DNA of 64,000 bases, taken from contig NZ_VCNA01000007.1 of assembly GCF_006170445.1 (NCBI RefSeq), forward strand, positions 1-64,000. Reading direction: 5' to 3'. Origin of the DNA: Brevibacillus dissolubilis. Its GTDB lineage: Bacteria > Bacillota > Bacilli > Brevibacillales > Brevibacillaceae. The position numbers and the translations under genes were made by a program. Shown piece by piece: positions 17,148 through 25,069 of this stretch (position 1 is its first letter; every line of letters begins with the position of its first letter). The notes under the pieces were generated by a model. That model ran no database searches, was not told the origin of the DNA, and saw only the letters and a program-made list of their open reading frames with translations.

Positions 17148-19895
17148 ATGGGATTGCGTCAATATTTTCATAAAACAATCACGTGGACATTGGCTTGTGC
17201 GCTGGTCTTGCCGCTGGTGCAAGCTGTGCCTGTGTCTGCGGCGGCTAAAGGACAGACCACAGTGGAGCTGAAACCGTCTGCGGCGGCGACAGCTTTTGCT
17301 GATGTCAAAGGTCATTATTCAGAAAAGGCGATCAGCCACCTGCTGACCCTGCATTTGATCCAACCCAACCAAGCCAAGAAGTACAACCCAACCCAGCCGA
17401 TGGCGCGCCAGGACGTGATGGTACTGCTGGCAAAAGCGATTGGACTGCAGCCAAGCAGTGCATCTACGGCTGCTTTTAAAGACCTTGGGGAGAATCCGGC
17501 GATGGCCCCTTATCTCAAAGCGTTTGCCGATGCGGGTCTGTTAAAAGGGCGTCCGGATGGAACCATCGGGGTGAATGACGCGATTACCCGTCAGGATCTG
17601 GCTGTATTGATCGACCGGATGATGCAACAGACTGGCGTAGATACTTCTGATTCGGACAAGACTGCACAGCCGCCTGCCTTTTCGGATGAAGCAGATATCG
17701 CTGATTATGCCAAGCAAGGGGTCAGACAGGCAGCCAGCCAAGGATGGATGATCGGGAGCTACGGTAATTTTGCCCCGCGGAAAAAGGTGACCCGTGCCGA
17801 TGCGGCAATCATCGCAGAACGTATCGTCTTGCGTCGACTGGAGCAGGCAGATCAAGCCGAGTTCACCGTGCAGCCAGCCAGAGTCTCCGTGCTCGCAGGT
17901 ACGACGCAGAAGCTTACGGTTTTCCCAAAAGGAAGTGACCTTCTGCCGTACACCCCGGTCTATGCCTTCGACCGTCCAGACCTTGGGCGGGTGCTGGCGG
18001 ACGGTACGTTCGTCGCCGGGCCTAATGAAGGGACAGGGCAATTGACGGTGACCGTGGGGAATAAAACCATGGCAATCCCCGTGGAAGTCACTCCAGATGG
18101 ACGACCGGCAACCAATGTTCCTAAGCCAGAGGGAGACAGGCAAAAGGCAGACGGGACGAGCACGAGTATACCTGTGGTGAACAGCAATCCAACAGGAACG
18201 AACGGTACGACAGGTTCGGGCAGTGCAACAGGTTCGCAGCCGAAATCAGGCGAGACCACTCCGTCCATTCCATCCAAGCCGGGTGAGACGAAGCCGCTTG
18301 TCGATCCATATGACAAGGAGAATGGCATCGTCAACCTCTCTTTGGGCCAGCATGTCGGCGTACGCGCGACAGACCCGAGCGACCTTTCTTTTAACGAGAT
18401 GGAAAAGAAATATCCAGGGCCTGTCGGTGGATTGGTCGCTGACTCTGAGACGTGGACAGGCTATCTGCGTCAAGCGGGGCGCGAGGTGACGGTTACGCTT
18501 GATCAGGTGAAGACACTGGATCGGGTACAGCTTACCTTCAAGCAGGAGAAGAAGGCCGGGATCACGCTGCCGCCATATATGGAAGTGGAAGTCTCCCGTG
18601 ACGGCAAGGTTTGGTCATCGGCAGGAAAAGCAACACATGCGGTGGCACCTGACACAGAACAGGTAGTTGTCCGTACGCTTAGCTTGACGTTTCCGGGTGT
18701 GGAGGCCAAGTATGTACGTGTCCGTTTTCCGGTGAAGGTCTTCGTCTTCGCCCGGGAATTGCAGGTGTACGGTCATGAGAAAGTGATCAAGCAGGATCGC
18801 ACTGTTCTGTTGCCGCCTGTCCAAGCACCTGGGCCGATGCCTGAGGATAAAAAAGCCAACGACCGGATCAAAAATCTGGTGCTTGCCTTCTCCGGCGGCT
18901 ACGGGGAGCTGGGCACATGGCGCAAGGAAGACTTCATGCCGCTGGTCGGCTATATCAATCCAGAGGGCAAAGTGATGGATCAGATGTTTGACAGTGTGCT
19001 TTTCATGCCGTATCCGAACATGCCAGCCACCCGTGCCGGCTGGGAGTACTACCTCGACGATCTGTTCCAGTCGGGTCGCCAGATCGATGCGCTCAATGAA
19101 GCGATGAAGGAGTACAACAAAGCACGCGGCACCTTGGTGAATAACCCGATGAAGGAAAAAGTGGTATTGACCCTGCCGTATCCAAATACGAATGTTACCG
19201 AATTCGGTAAATTGGAAGAGGATCGTGACCCGCTGACCTTCCAAGCATCACGGGTAGGAGCAGAAAAAGCGTATCAATACCGTACGGAAGCCATGGAGTG
19301 GTATCTCAATGAGGTGCTGAAGCGCTGGGAAGCGGCCAATCCGTCTTACCTGCGTCTGGAAGGGATCTACTGGTATGCTGAATTGATCGAGGATGCGATT
19401 CCGAAAGAGCGTGAGCTGATGCAGCATGCTTCCCAGATCGTGCACGAAAAAGGACTTCATTTCTACTGGATTCCGTACTTCGGTTCCTCTGGTGTAGGCG
19501 ATTGGAAGAGCATGGGCTTCGACTATGCATTCCTGCAGCCGAACTTCTACGCGAATCAGGAGCAGCCGATTGAGCGGATGGAGACGACCCTGGAGACCGC
19601 CAATAAATACGGCATGGGCATCGAGATCGAGGGTGATGAGCGGATGACGAGGGATGCGAAGTATTACCGCATCTACTACAATCAGTTGATCGCGGCGCAC
19701 CGACTTGGGATCGATAAAGATAAAATCCATGCGTATTACTATGGCTCGAAAAGCCTTCAGCTGGCGTACAACAGCAAAGACCCGAAAATCCGGGCGATCT
19801 ATGATGATACGTATAAGTGGTTGAGCGGGAAGTTCACGATTACGGAGTATTTGACTCCGGTGGTTACGCCGACACCGACACCGACGACACCGTAG
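17148..19895 (+). CDS. SLH-domain wall protein with Ig-like, discoidin-like and DUF4855 domains
   Basis: Exported protein of 915 residues bound to secondary wall polymer by three S-layer homology domains (~50-100, ~110-165, ~177-235; each with a F-x-D start and TRxDxA/ITRQDLAV-type end). Then an Ig/BIG2-like domain (~240-315), a Ser/Thr/Gly linker (~320-395), a discoidin (F5/8C)-like beta-sandwich (~395-560) and a DUF4855-like C-terminal region (~570-905) beginning LVLAFSGGYGELGTW. DUF4855 domains resemble glycoside-hydrolase-like barrels, so carbohydrate binding or cleavage at the surface is plausible. Start at ATG 17148 (AAGGGAGAAAGAGG upstream) gives a proper signal peptide; the longer frame does not. 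A TPTPTPTTP tail ends the protein. Confidence 0.88.
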   Translation: MGLRQYFHKTITWTLACALVLPLVQAVPVSAAAKGQTTVELKPSAAATAFADVKGHYSEKAISHLLTLHLIQPNQAKKYNPTQPMARQDVMVLLAKAIGLQPSSASTAAFKDLGENPAMAPYLKAFADAGLLKGRPDGTIGVNDAITRQDLAVLIDRMMQQTGVDTSDSDKTAQPPAFSDEADIADYAKQGVRQAASQGWMIGSYGNFAPRKKVTRADAAIIAERIVLRRLEQADQAEFTVQPARVSVLAGTTQKLTVFPKGSDLLPYTPVYAFDRPDLGRVLADGTFVAGPNEGTGQLTVTVGNKTMAIPVEVTPDGRPATNVPKPEGDRQKADGTSTSIPVVNSNPTGTNGTTGSGSATGSQPKSGETTPSIPSKPGETKPLVDPYDKENGIVNLSLGQHVGVRATDPSDLSFNEMEKKYPGPVGGLVADSETWTGYLRQAGREVTVTLDQVKTLDRVQLTFKQEKKAGITLPPYMEVEVSRDGKVWSSAGKATHAVAPDTEQVVVRTLSLTFPGVEAKYVRVRFPVKVFVFARELQVYGHEKVIKQDRTVLLPPVQAPGPMPEDKKANDRIKNLVLAFSGGYGELGTWRKEDFMPLVGYINPEGKVMDQMFDSVLFMPYPNMPATRAGWEYYLDDLFQSGRQIDALNEAMKEYNKARGTLVNNPMKEKVVLTLPYPNTNVTEFGKLEEDRDPLTFQASRVGAEKAYQYRTEAMEWYLNEVLKRWEAANPSYLRLEGIYWYAELIEDAIPKERELMQHASQIVHEKGLHFYWIPYFGSSGVGDWKSMGFDYAFLQPNFYANQEQPIERMETTLETANKYGMGIEIEGDERMTRDAKYYRIYYNQLIAAHRLGIDKDKIHAYYYGSKSLQLAYNSKDPKIRAIYDDTYKWLSGKFTITEYLTPVVTPTPTPTTP

Positions 19896-19923
19896 ATTGG
19901 TGCCATAGTTACCTATAGCCACA

Positions 19924-19955
19924 GGCTGTCGATATGAAATCGGCAGCCTTTTTTC
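19924..19955 (+). terminator. Terminator after the SLH/DUF4855 gene
   Basis: GGCTGTCGAT-ATGAA-ATCGGCAGCC followed by TTTTTTC. The stem is identical to the one at 9356-9385. Confidence 0.88.
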
Positions 19956-19980
19956 TTTTGGCATAGGTGGCTCTCCAGAG

Positions 19981-20068
19981 GAGAGCGTGAGAATGATCTG
20001 TTTTCCAGTCGCCTTTCCCTCTCTTCGTTCGGCCGGTCTTCTTACAAACAGATCATTCTCACGCTCTC
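19981..20068. repeat. Long hairpin element, copy 2
   Basis: A perfect 23-bp inverted repeat (19981-20003 with 20046-20068) encloses a 42-nt loop that differs from copy 1 (9407-9490) at only about three positions. The stem differs from copy 1 by a 2-bp insertion and substitutions, all compensated on the other arm. Directly upstream, GCTCTCC-AGA-GGAGAGC (19969-19985) could form a competing small hairpin. Confidence 0.85.
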
Positions 20069-20143
20069 TCGGTGGGGAACCTGCTTTAATAAAAAAGGGA
20101 GAGATGAAATGAAAGCGAAATCTTAGCCAGAGGGGGTTTTACT

Positions 20144-20259
20144 ATGAGATTGATGGTTTTTTATGATGGGCAGTATTGGGTGGGGGTGTCGAATATTCGA
20201 TAGACTCCAAGCTGTACGCGGGGAAGTTTATTTTTGGATCAAGAGGAGAACACCGATGA
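20144..20259 (+). pseudogene. Frameshifted remnant of a yjdF-family (DUF2992) gene
   Basis: ATG at 20144, with a strong AGAGGGGG site, starts a 19-codon frame MRLMVFYDGQYWVGVSNIR ending at TAG 20201. This resembles the N-terminus of DUF2992/YjdF proteins (K-L-T-V-x-x-DGQFWVG). Shifting one frame after GVS continues EYSIDSKLYAGKFIFGS, which matches the next conserved block of that family, and ends with TGA overlapping the PhzF start as ATGA. Only ~38 of the usual ~130-140 codons remain, so the gene is both shortened and frameshifted. Family match is from memory. Confidence 0.6.
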
Positions 20260-21203
20260 GAGAGATCACAATCATTCAATACGACGCATTCACCACCGTT
20301 CCGCATAAGGGAAATCCAGCGGGGATTGTGTTTGATGCAGAGGGTTTGACCGATCAGGAGATGCAGGCGATTGCCCATAAAGCGGGGTTTAATGAGACCA
20401 CCTTTGTTTTGCCTTCTGATGTGGCAGATGTCCGGTTGCGTTTTTTTACACCGGGGTATGAGATGGACTTGTGCGGACATGCGACGATGGCTACGGTCTC
20501 TGCACTGGTTAGCCGGGGATTGCTGCCGGACAAGGACAAGAACGAAGGCAAGGTCAACGGCGGTAACGTGCTGGAGCTGACGCAGGAGACGAGAGCAGGA
20601 GTGCTTGGCCTGCGGGTAGACCGTTTTCCTGATGGCGATATCCTGGTGACGATGAAGCAGAAGCCAGCGGAGTTTATCCCGTTTGAAGGATCGGTTGCAG
20701 ACGTGGCGGATGCCATGGGGCTGTCTGTGGAGGACATCGACGACTCGATGCCGATCGTCTATGGTAGCACGGGCGTCTGGACATTGATCGTACCGATTCG
20801 CGGTCTGGAGCCGTTCACCCGCATGCAACCGAATAACGGGCGGTTCCCGCAAATTCTCACCCAACAGCCTCGTGCTTCGCTTCACCCGATCTGTATGGAG
20901 ACCTATGATCCCAAAGCGGATATGCATGGGAGGCATTTTTCCTCTCCTTATTCGGGGATTGCCGAGGACCCTGTCACAGGTACGGCATCTGGTGTGATGG
21001 GGGCGTATTATGCCAAATACCTGTGCGGGCAAGAGGAACAAGCCCGAATCCACCTGCTCCACATCGAACAAGGCAATGAGATCGGACGCGAAGGAAGTCT
21101 GTTGGTCAAAGTAATTGACCACAACGATACCTATGATGTAGCGATCTCCGGACGGGCCGTCTACACCACAGAATGTACCGTGCAGCTAGACGACACAGAC
21201 TGA
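20256..21203 (+). CDS. PhzF-family isomerase/epimerase
   Basis: 315-residue member of the PhzF fold (two diaminopimelate-epimerase-like domains). Features: YDAFTTVPHKGNPAGIV (~8-24), catalytic acid region NETTFV (~48), CGHATMAT (~76) and C-terminal GIAEDPVTGTASGVMG (~236-251). Members isomerise or epimerise small metabolites; the substrate is unknown. ATG 20256 has AAGAGGAG upstream and overlaps the stop of the decayed yjdF frame, a remnant of translational coupling. The frame is open back to 20163 but without another site. Confidence 0.88.
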   Translation: MREITIIQYDAFTTVPHKGNPAGIVFDAEGLTDQEMQAIAHKAGFNETTFVLPSDVADVRLRFFTPGYEMDLCGHATMATVSALVSRGLLPDKDKNEGKVNGGNVLELTQETRAGVLGLRVDRFPDGDILVTMKQKPAEFIPFEGSVADVADAMGLSVEDIDDSMPIVYGSTGVWTLIVPIRGLEPFTRMQPNNGRFPQILTQQPRASLHPICMETYDPKADMHGRHFSSPYSGIAEDPVTGTASGVMGAYYAKYLCGQEEQARIHLLHIEQGNEIGREGSLLVKVIDHNDTYDVAISGRAVYTTECTVQLDDTD

Positions 21204-21223
21204 TGTAACGTGATGAGCAGACC

Positions 21224-21268
21224 AAAAAAGCTACACATTCCCTGGGGAAGGGAGAGTGTAGCTTTTTT
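21224..21268. terminator. Bidirectional terminator between phzF-like gene and the leftward small ORF
   Basis: AAAAAAGCTACAC and GTGTAGCTTTTTT pair over a purine-rich loop; runs on both sides suit convergent genes. Confidence 0.9.
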
Positions 21269-21285
21269 CATGACGGGGGGCTTGC

Positions 21286-21447
21286 CTAGCCGATCGATCG
21301 GCGAAAACCTCCGATTGCTCCGAAGAAACCGGCTTTCTTCTCTATGGAGGAAAGCCCTTGGGATGCCTTTTGCAGCTGCTCGCTCTGTTTTTTGGTTATG
21401 TCTTGGTGTGTGACGGAGACTTTGCCCAGGCTTTTGAATTTACTCAT
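21286..21447 (-). CDS. Small 53-residue protein coupled to the DUF4062 gene
   Basis: Starts MSKFKSLGKVSVTHQDITKK and ends GGFRRSIG; no recognised family. The ATG overlaps the stop of the upstream gene (ATGAGTAA) and AAGGGAGG lies six bases before it, inside that gene's last codons, so it looks translated and coupled. It is followed by the terminator at 21224-21268. Lys/Gln/Ser-rich, one central amphipathic helix likely, no membrane segment. Could be a small partner or regulator of the DUF4062-GAF protein. Confidence 0.6.
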   Translation of the reverse strand: MSKFKSLGKVSVTHQDITKKQSEQLQKASQGLSSIEKKAGFFGAIGGFRRSIG

Positions 21448-22651
21448 TGCCATCCTCCCTTCCCCGTAAGAACAAACTCAAATAAGAAATCACGTCATTG
21501 TTTGCTCTTATGTTCATTATACCCGTATAGAGTTCATTGGTTCTGAGACGAATAACCTCCCAACTGACAAAAAGGCTCTCGATCGGGAAGTGGGTCGTGA
21601 AGACATAAGGGGCGAAGACATGGCACATATAGATGACTTTGTTGGTGGAAAAGAGCATGGAGGACGTGAGATACGGCTGATCTTCGTGATCCAGTGGCGA
21701 GAGTTGTCCACTCAGGGCCTCCCGATACGCGGTCGAGACGAACGAATCATGATCGTCCAACGGGCTTTGCTCCTGTCCGCCCGCAAGTCCGGTCTGGGCG
21801 ATCAGGTGAAGGGTGTTTTTGCCGTCGAAGCGGTATACGGATGTACCGTCGCAGTTGCCGACCGCCACCATCTCAGTCAGAATATGTGCGCCCTCATCAT
21901 AGTAGACGATGCCGCCTTTGAGGTTGGCCTGCACCTTTTTGAGAATCTGCGACAGCTCCGTATAAGTGCGGACCTCCTTGATAAAAGGCCGGATGTCATT
22001 AAGAAACAGATCAATCTGACGAAACCGCTCCGAGGCGAGCAGGATATCGTCGATGGAGCGGATCTGTTTTTTGTTGCGCAACTCAATGTAGGATTCTAAC
22101 AGGGAGCTAAATTCCATCCGCAGTGTCGTCTTGATATCATCTGCCGTCTCGAAGGAAAACAGCCAGGGAACCTCCTGATACGCATCATGGACAATCTCAA
22201 GCACCTCTTTGGGCAGCGAGTGATTGCCCATTTTCTTGTACACCTCATGAAAGTAGGGAATGCGTCCTTCTTTTATGTAATAGTCACTGCTTTTCAACTC
22301 GCGGAAAACGCGCTGAAATTCGTGAAAGTAGACATCTTTTATGTAGTTCTTCACGAAGACAAGGATGGTCTTGTTGGTCGCCAGTGCTTTGCGGAGCTCC
22401 AGATGGGTGATGCTTTTCTGCACCTCTTCGACCTTGAAGCCCACTTCCTTGCCGACGATCAGGATATAGATGTGACAGCGCTCCACCTCTTTGAGACAGA
22501 TGTCCACCATCGAATAGGGGCGTGTCTTGGAAAAAAAGTCAGACTCAAACAAGATCGGCTCATGCCCCATGGTGGTAAGGTACGTGCCGATCTGATGGCG
22601 GATCTCTTCAAGCCCCCGTGAGACAGAGCTGACAAATACTTTGGTCGTCAT
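21440..22651 (-). CDS. DUF4062 (TIR-like) and GAF-like domain protein
   Basis: 403-residue soluble protein. Residues ~1-120 match DUF4062: KVFVSSVSRGLEEIRHQI at the start, then a long Rossmann-like stretch (CHIYILIVGKEVGF ~60-73, NKTILVFVKN ~92-101). DUF4062 is related to TIR/SLOG-type sensor folds and is common at the N-terminus of signalling and antiphage proteins. Residues ~215-370 resemble a GAF sensor (VYRFDGKNTLHLIAQTG; DSFVSTAYREALSGQ). No clear NADase or protease motif is seen. GAGGGGGG precedes ATG 22651. Forms a two-gene unit with the 53-residue ORF. Role unknown; stress sensing or defence are possibilities only. Confidence 0.72.
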   Translation of the reverse strand: MTTKVFVSSVSRGLEEIRHQIGTYLTTMGHEPILFESDFFSKTRPYSMVDICLKEVERCHIYILIVGKEVGFKVEEVQKSITHLELRKALATNKTILVFVKNYIKDVYFHEFQRVFRELKSSDYYIKEGRIPYFHEVYKKMGNHSLPKEVLEIVHDAYQEVPWLFSFETADDIKTTLRMEFSSLLESYIELRNKKQIRSIDDILLASERFRQIDLFLNDIRPFIKEVRTYTELSQILKKVQANLKGGIVYYDEGAHILTEMVAVGNCDGTSVYRFDGKNTLHLIAQTGLAGGQEQSPLDDHDSFVSTAYREALSGQLSPLDHEDQPYLTSSMLFSTNKVIYMCHVFAPYVFTTHFPIESLFVSWEVIRLRTNELYTGIMNIRANNDVISYLSLFLRGREDGNE

Positions 22652-22804
22652 GACATTCCCCCCTCACCGCTCGCGTGATCACGGACAGTATATCTTATTC
22701 GCGGTGGGGAGGATTTAACCCATGGAGTTATAAGGATCAGATGGAGCTTGTACACATGGCGGTCGGTGGTAGTCATCAGTACCTGACGCGCTTCTGACGA
22801 TAGA

Positions 22805-22831
22805 AAGGCCGAGGAATTCTCCTCAGCCTTC
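22805..22831 (-). terminator. Terminator of the leftward MFS gene
   Basis: AAGGCTGAGG-AGAATT-CCTCGGCCTT on the minus strand followed by TCTA; a strong stem with a short T tract. Confidence 0.65.
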
Positions 22832-22837
22832 TGTTTC

Positions 22838-24133
22838 TTATGCAGGATTCGGTTCTTTTTCGGGCTGGTTGACTGCCCCTGTGGCTGATTGAGATGACCG
22901 CTTCATATCTACATGGCGGAACAGACGATAATACAGCACCGCACTGAACACGCCAAACATCGCGATGATCGCAAACACGCTGAGCGGTGTCATCCAATTC
23001 GACATCCCGATCACCAGTGGAGCGAGGAAGCGTCCTACCGAGAACTGCAGGGTGGAAGCCCCCATATACTGCCCGCGCTTATCCTCCGGTGCGTATTTGC
23101 TGACGAATCCGAGTGCAATCGGGGTCCGCACCAATTCACCAAACGTAAACACTGCCATGCAGAAGAACAGATACCAGACGTTCGTCGAGAAGACCATCAT
23201 CAACAGCCCGGCACCAGTCAACAGGGATGAGAGGATAAAGCCATCCCGGTCACTCCAACCGGAGAACAGACGTGTCACCGGTGTGGTCAGCAGAACGACC
23301 ATCAGCCCGTTGATCCCGACCATCCAGCCGAAGATCTCCATGCTGCTCAGGGAAAACGACCAGTCCCCCCAGACGAGCAAGGTCTGCTCAGGCACGGATT
23401 CCTTGATATACACCGGCATATACATATCCATCTGCATGAAGACGATCGACAGCAGAATCCCCGCTGAGATATACATGGCAAACAATTTGTCACTGAAGAT
23501 CACGCGGTAATTCTCTGCCTGTTGACGCAGGATACCCTGTTTAGGTTTCAACTGTGACGCTTTTTTGGCTGATTCCGGCAAAGTTTCCTTGATCATGACG
23601 AACAATACGACAAGGAAGACCACGACCACGATAAAGCTGGTCAGCATCAGTCCAAACCGATGATGCTCGAAGAAAAAAGCACCGATCAACGGCCCGCCGA
23701 CGACCCCGATGTTCATCGCCATGTAGAAGACGGCAAACACATCACGCCGCTCCTCTTCACTGGTCAAATCCGCCACCATCGCCTCACTGGCCGGCCAATA
23801 GATCGAGCCGCCGATCCCAAGCAGGATAAACGCGATATAATCCAGCCACGGCGTGTGGGAGAAGGCAAACAGTGCTAAGGCCACAGCCTCCAGTACGTTC
23901 GCAAACAGCATGGTCGGACGCCTGCCGATCCGGTCGGCCATTTGACCGCCGATCAGACTGGCAATCATCCCGAGCAGCGGTGGCACTACAAGCAGCAGGC
24001 TTGCCATATCCTTTCCAAATGACGCAGCAAAATGAAGACTCATAAACGGGAAGAACATCCAGAAAAACAGGTGAAAAATCGTTTCACCAATCAGACGTAC
24101 TTTTAAATTCATATTCCAAGAAAGCCACTGCAT
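22838..24133 (-). CDS. MFS exporter (MDR type)
   Basis: Proton-driven exporter of 431 residues with about 12 membrane helices and a longer central cytoplasmic loop (LPESAKKASQLKPKQG ~ 180-200). The family A-type motif GGQMADRIGRRPTM (~62-75) after helix 2 is intact. Start placed at Met10 (24133) because GGAGG is eight bases upstream; the ATG at 24160 has only AGAGG twelve bases upstream. Preceded by a ~266-nt structured leader (24174-24439) whose base pairing reaches the alternative ribosome binding site, so expression may be controlled by RNA folding. Substrate unknown. Confidence 0.87.
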   Translation of the reverse strand: MQWLSWNMNLKVRLIGETIFHLFFWMFFPFMSLHFAASFGKDMASLLLVVPPLLGMIASLIGGQMADRIGRRPTMLFANVLEAVALALFAFSHTPWLDYIAFILLGIGGSIYWPASEAMVADLTSEEERRDVFAVFYMAMNIGVVGGPLIGAFFFEHHRFGLMLTSFIVVVVFLVVLFVMIKETLPESAKKASQLKPKQGILRQQAENYRVIFSDKLFAMYISAGILLSIVFMQMDMYMPVYIKESVPEQTLLVWGDWSFSLSSMEIFGWMVGINGLMVVLLTTPVTRLFSGWSDRDGFILSSLLTGAGLLMMVFSTNVWYLFFCMAVFTFGELVRTPIALGFVSKYAPEDKRGQYMGASTLQFSVGRFLAPLVIGMSNWMTPLSVFAIIAMFGVFSAVLYYRLFRHVDMKRSSQSATGAVNQPEKEPNPA

Positions 24134-24173
24134 GCGGGAAGCCTCCAATCCTTTTATCATGATGAGTGATTAC

Positions 24174-24439
24174 CTCTTGCTCGACAGGATGTCAGTCTGC
24201 CCTCTGGTTTGGCGACGTTTCGATACCAAATAAAGAAGGGCGAACGGATCAGAAGCGGTACAGTCTGCTCCCATCCGTTCGCCCTACGCGCCTATGGCGG
24301 GTATGACGAGAGAAAGCGACGGTACAAGTCTTTGCTTACCCTGCTAAAAGGTACAAAAAAGCTGCAAAGAACTGCCCTGTCGCTTCCATCGACGAATCTA
24401 TGGAAACGGAGCCGATCTGACATCCTGTCATTTCAAGAG
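24174..24439 (-). ncRNA. Structured leader RNA candidate upstream of the MFS gene
   Basis: Outer helix: 24174-24179 with 24434-24439 (6 bp) and 24183-24195 with 24417-24429 (13 bp, perfect). Inside: a 12-bp hairpin 24238-24249/24273-24284; a two-part helix 24314-24320/24379-24385 plus 24329-24335/24364-24370; a 6-bp hairpin 24384-24389/24400-24405 (partly exclusive with the previous helix). On the minus strand the 12-bp hairpin is followed by TTCTTTATTT, like an attenuating terminator, and the outer helix sequesters an AGAGG. The arms also contain TGACAGGATGTCA, which could be a transposon-like inverted end. No known riboswitch class recognised. Confidence 0.55.
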
Positions 24440-24452
24440 ATATAGATGGTTG

Positions 24453-24573
24453 TCGGGGATGACCCCCGAGCAGGGGCCACCTAAATCATTGAAACAACAG
24501 GATTAGTCATGGATCAACACTCCGTTCTTGTTCATGTAGTTTTGGGTTATCCCTATACTACCCAAATCCTGTA
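24453..24573. other. Second structured intergenic stretch
   Basis: Between the leader element and the DUF2500 gene. TCGGGG-ATGAC-CCCCGA (24453-24469) is a tight GC hairpin in otherwise AT-rich DNA; ACAGGATT (24497-24504) pairs with AATCCTGT (24565-24572), and TTTGGG with CCCAAA (24541-24566) is an alternative. Could be a regulatory RNA or operator; no gene or promoter assigned. Confidence 0.4.
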
Positions 24574-24631
24574 AGCGTAGCAAGACATTTTTTGTTATGA
24601 TGATGAAAAGGTTTACAGGAGGGGGATCGTG

Positions 24632-25018
24632 ATGGTGGAATTAGGGACGCAGCCCGGTTTTTTCGGCGGGGCACCAGTGGGTTTTCAGGTCGTGTTCATC
24701 CTGGTGACGGCGGGCATCCTCTTCACTGTGGTGATGGCTGTGGTGAAGGGCATAAGCAATGCGGCTGCCCCACTGCTCACGGTAGAGGTCAAGGTCGTCG
24801 CCAAGCGATATAAGGTGAAGGGACATATGCACACCCAAGATAATGTGCCGATGCACAGCTCCACGACCTATTACTTTGTCACCTTCGAAAAAGAGAACGG
24901 GGAGCGCATCGAGCTGCAGGTCAAGGACCGGGAGTTCGGACTGATCGTCGAGGGGGATGTGGGCACTCTCAGCTACCAAGGAGACTGGTTCCGCGGATTT
25001 CTACGCAGACAGCGGTAA
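24632..25018 (+). CDS. DUF2500-family membrane-anchored protein
   Basis: 128-residue protein with one N-terminal membrane helix (~18-40, VVFILVTAGILFTVVMAVV) and a small extracytoplasmic or cytoplasmic beta domain. The DUF2500 pattern is visible: PLLTVEVKVVAKR, TTYYFVTFEKENGERIELQV, then EFGLIVEGDVGTLSYQGD and FRGF near the end. Function of the family is unknown. AGGAGGGGG precedes ATG 24632; GTG 24629 is an adjacent alternative. The next gene has its own -10 just after the stop. Confidence 0.8.
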   Translation: MVELGTQPGFFGGAPVGFQVVFILVTAGILFTVVMAVVKGISNAAAPLLTVEVKVVAKRYKVKGHMHTQDNVPMHSSTTYYFVTFEKENGERIELQVKDREFGLIVEGDVGTLSYQGDWFRGFLRRQR

Positions 25019-25069
25019 TATGTTACAATAGGGTGACAAGGAAAGACTGGAAAGGAAGGGTGTACACCA

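Noticed and set aside
20142-21122. 326-codon frame antisense to the PhzF gene
   Set aside because: Shadow of the recognised PhzF-family gene.
21210-21413. 67-codon plus-strand frame after the PhzF gene
   Set aside because: Starts inside a terminator stem and is antisense to the coupled 53-residue ORF, which has a better start context.
24174-24439. T-box, yybP-ykoY, ykkC or other familiar riboswitch
   Set aside because: None of the conserved core sequences of these classes could be found on either strand, although the region is clearly structured.
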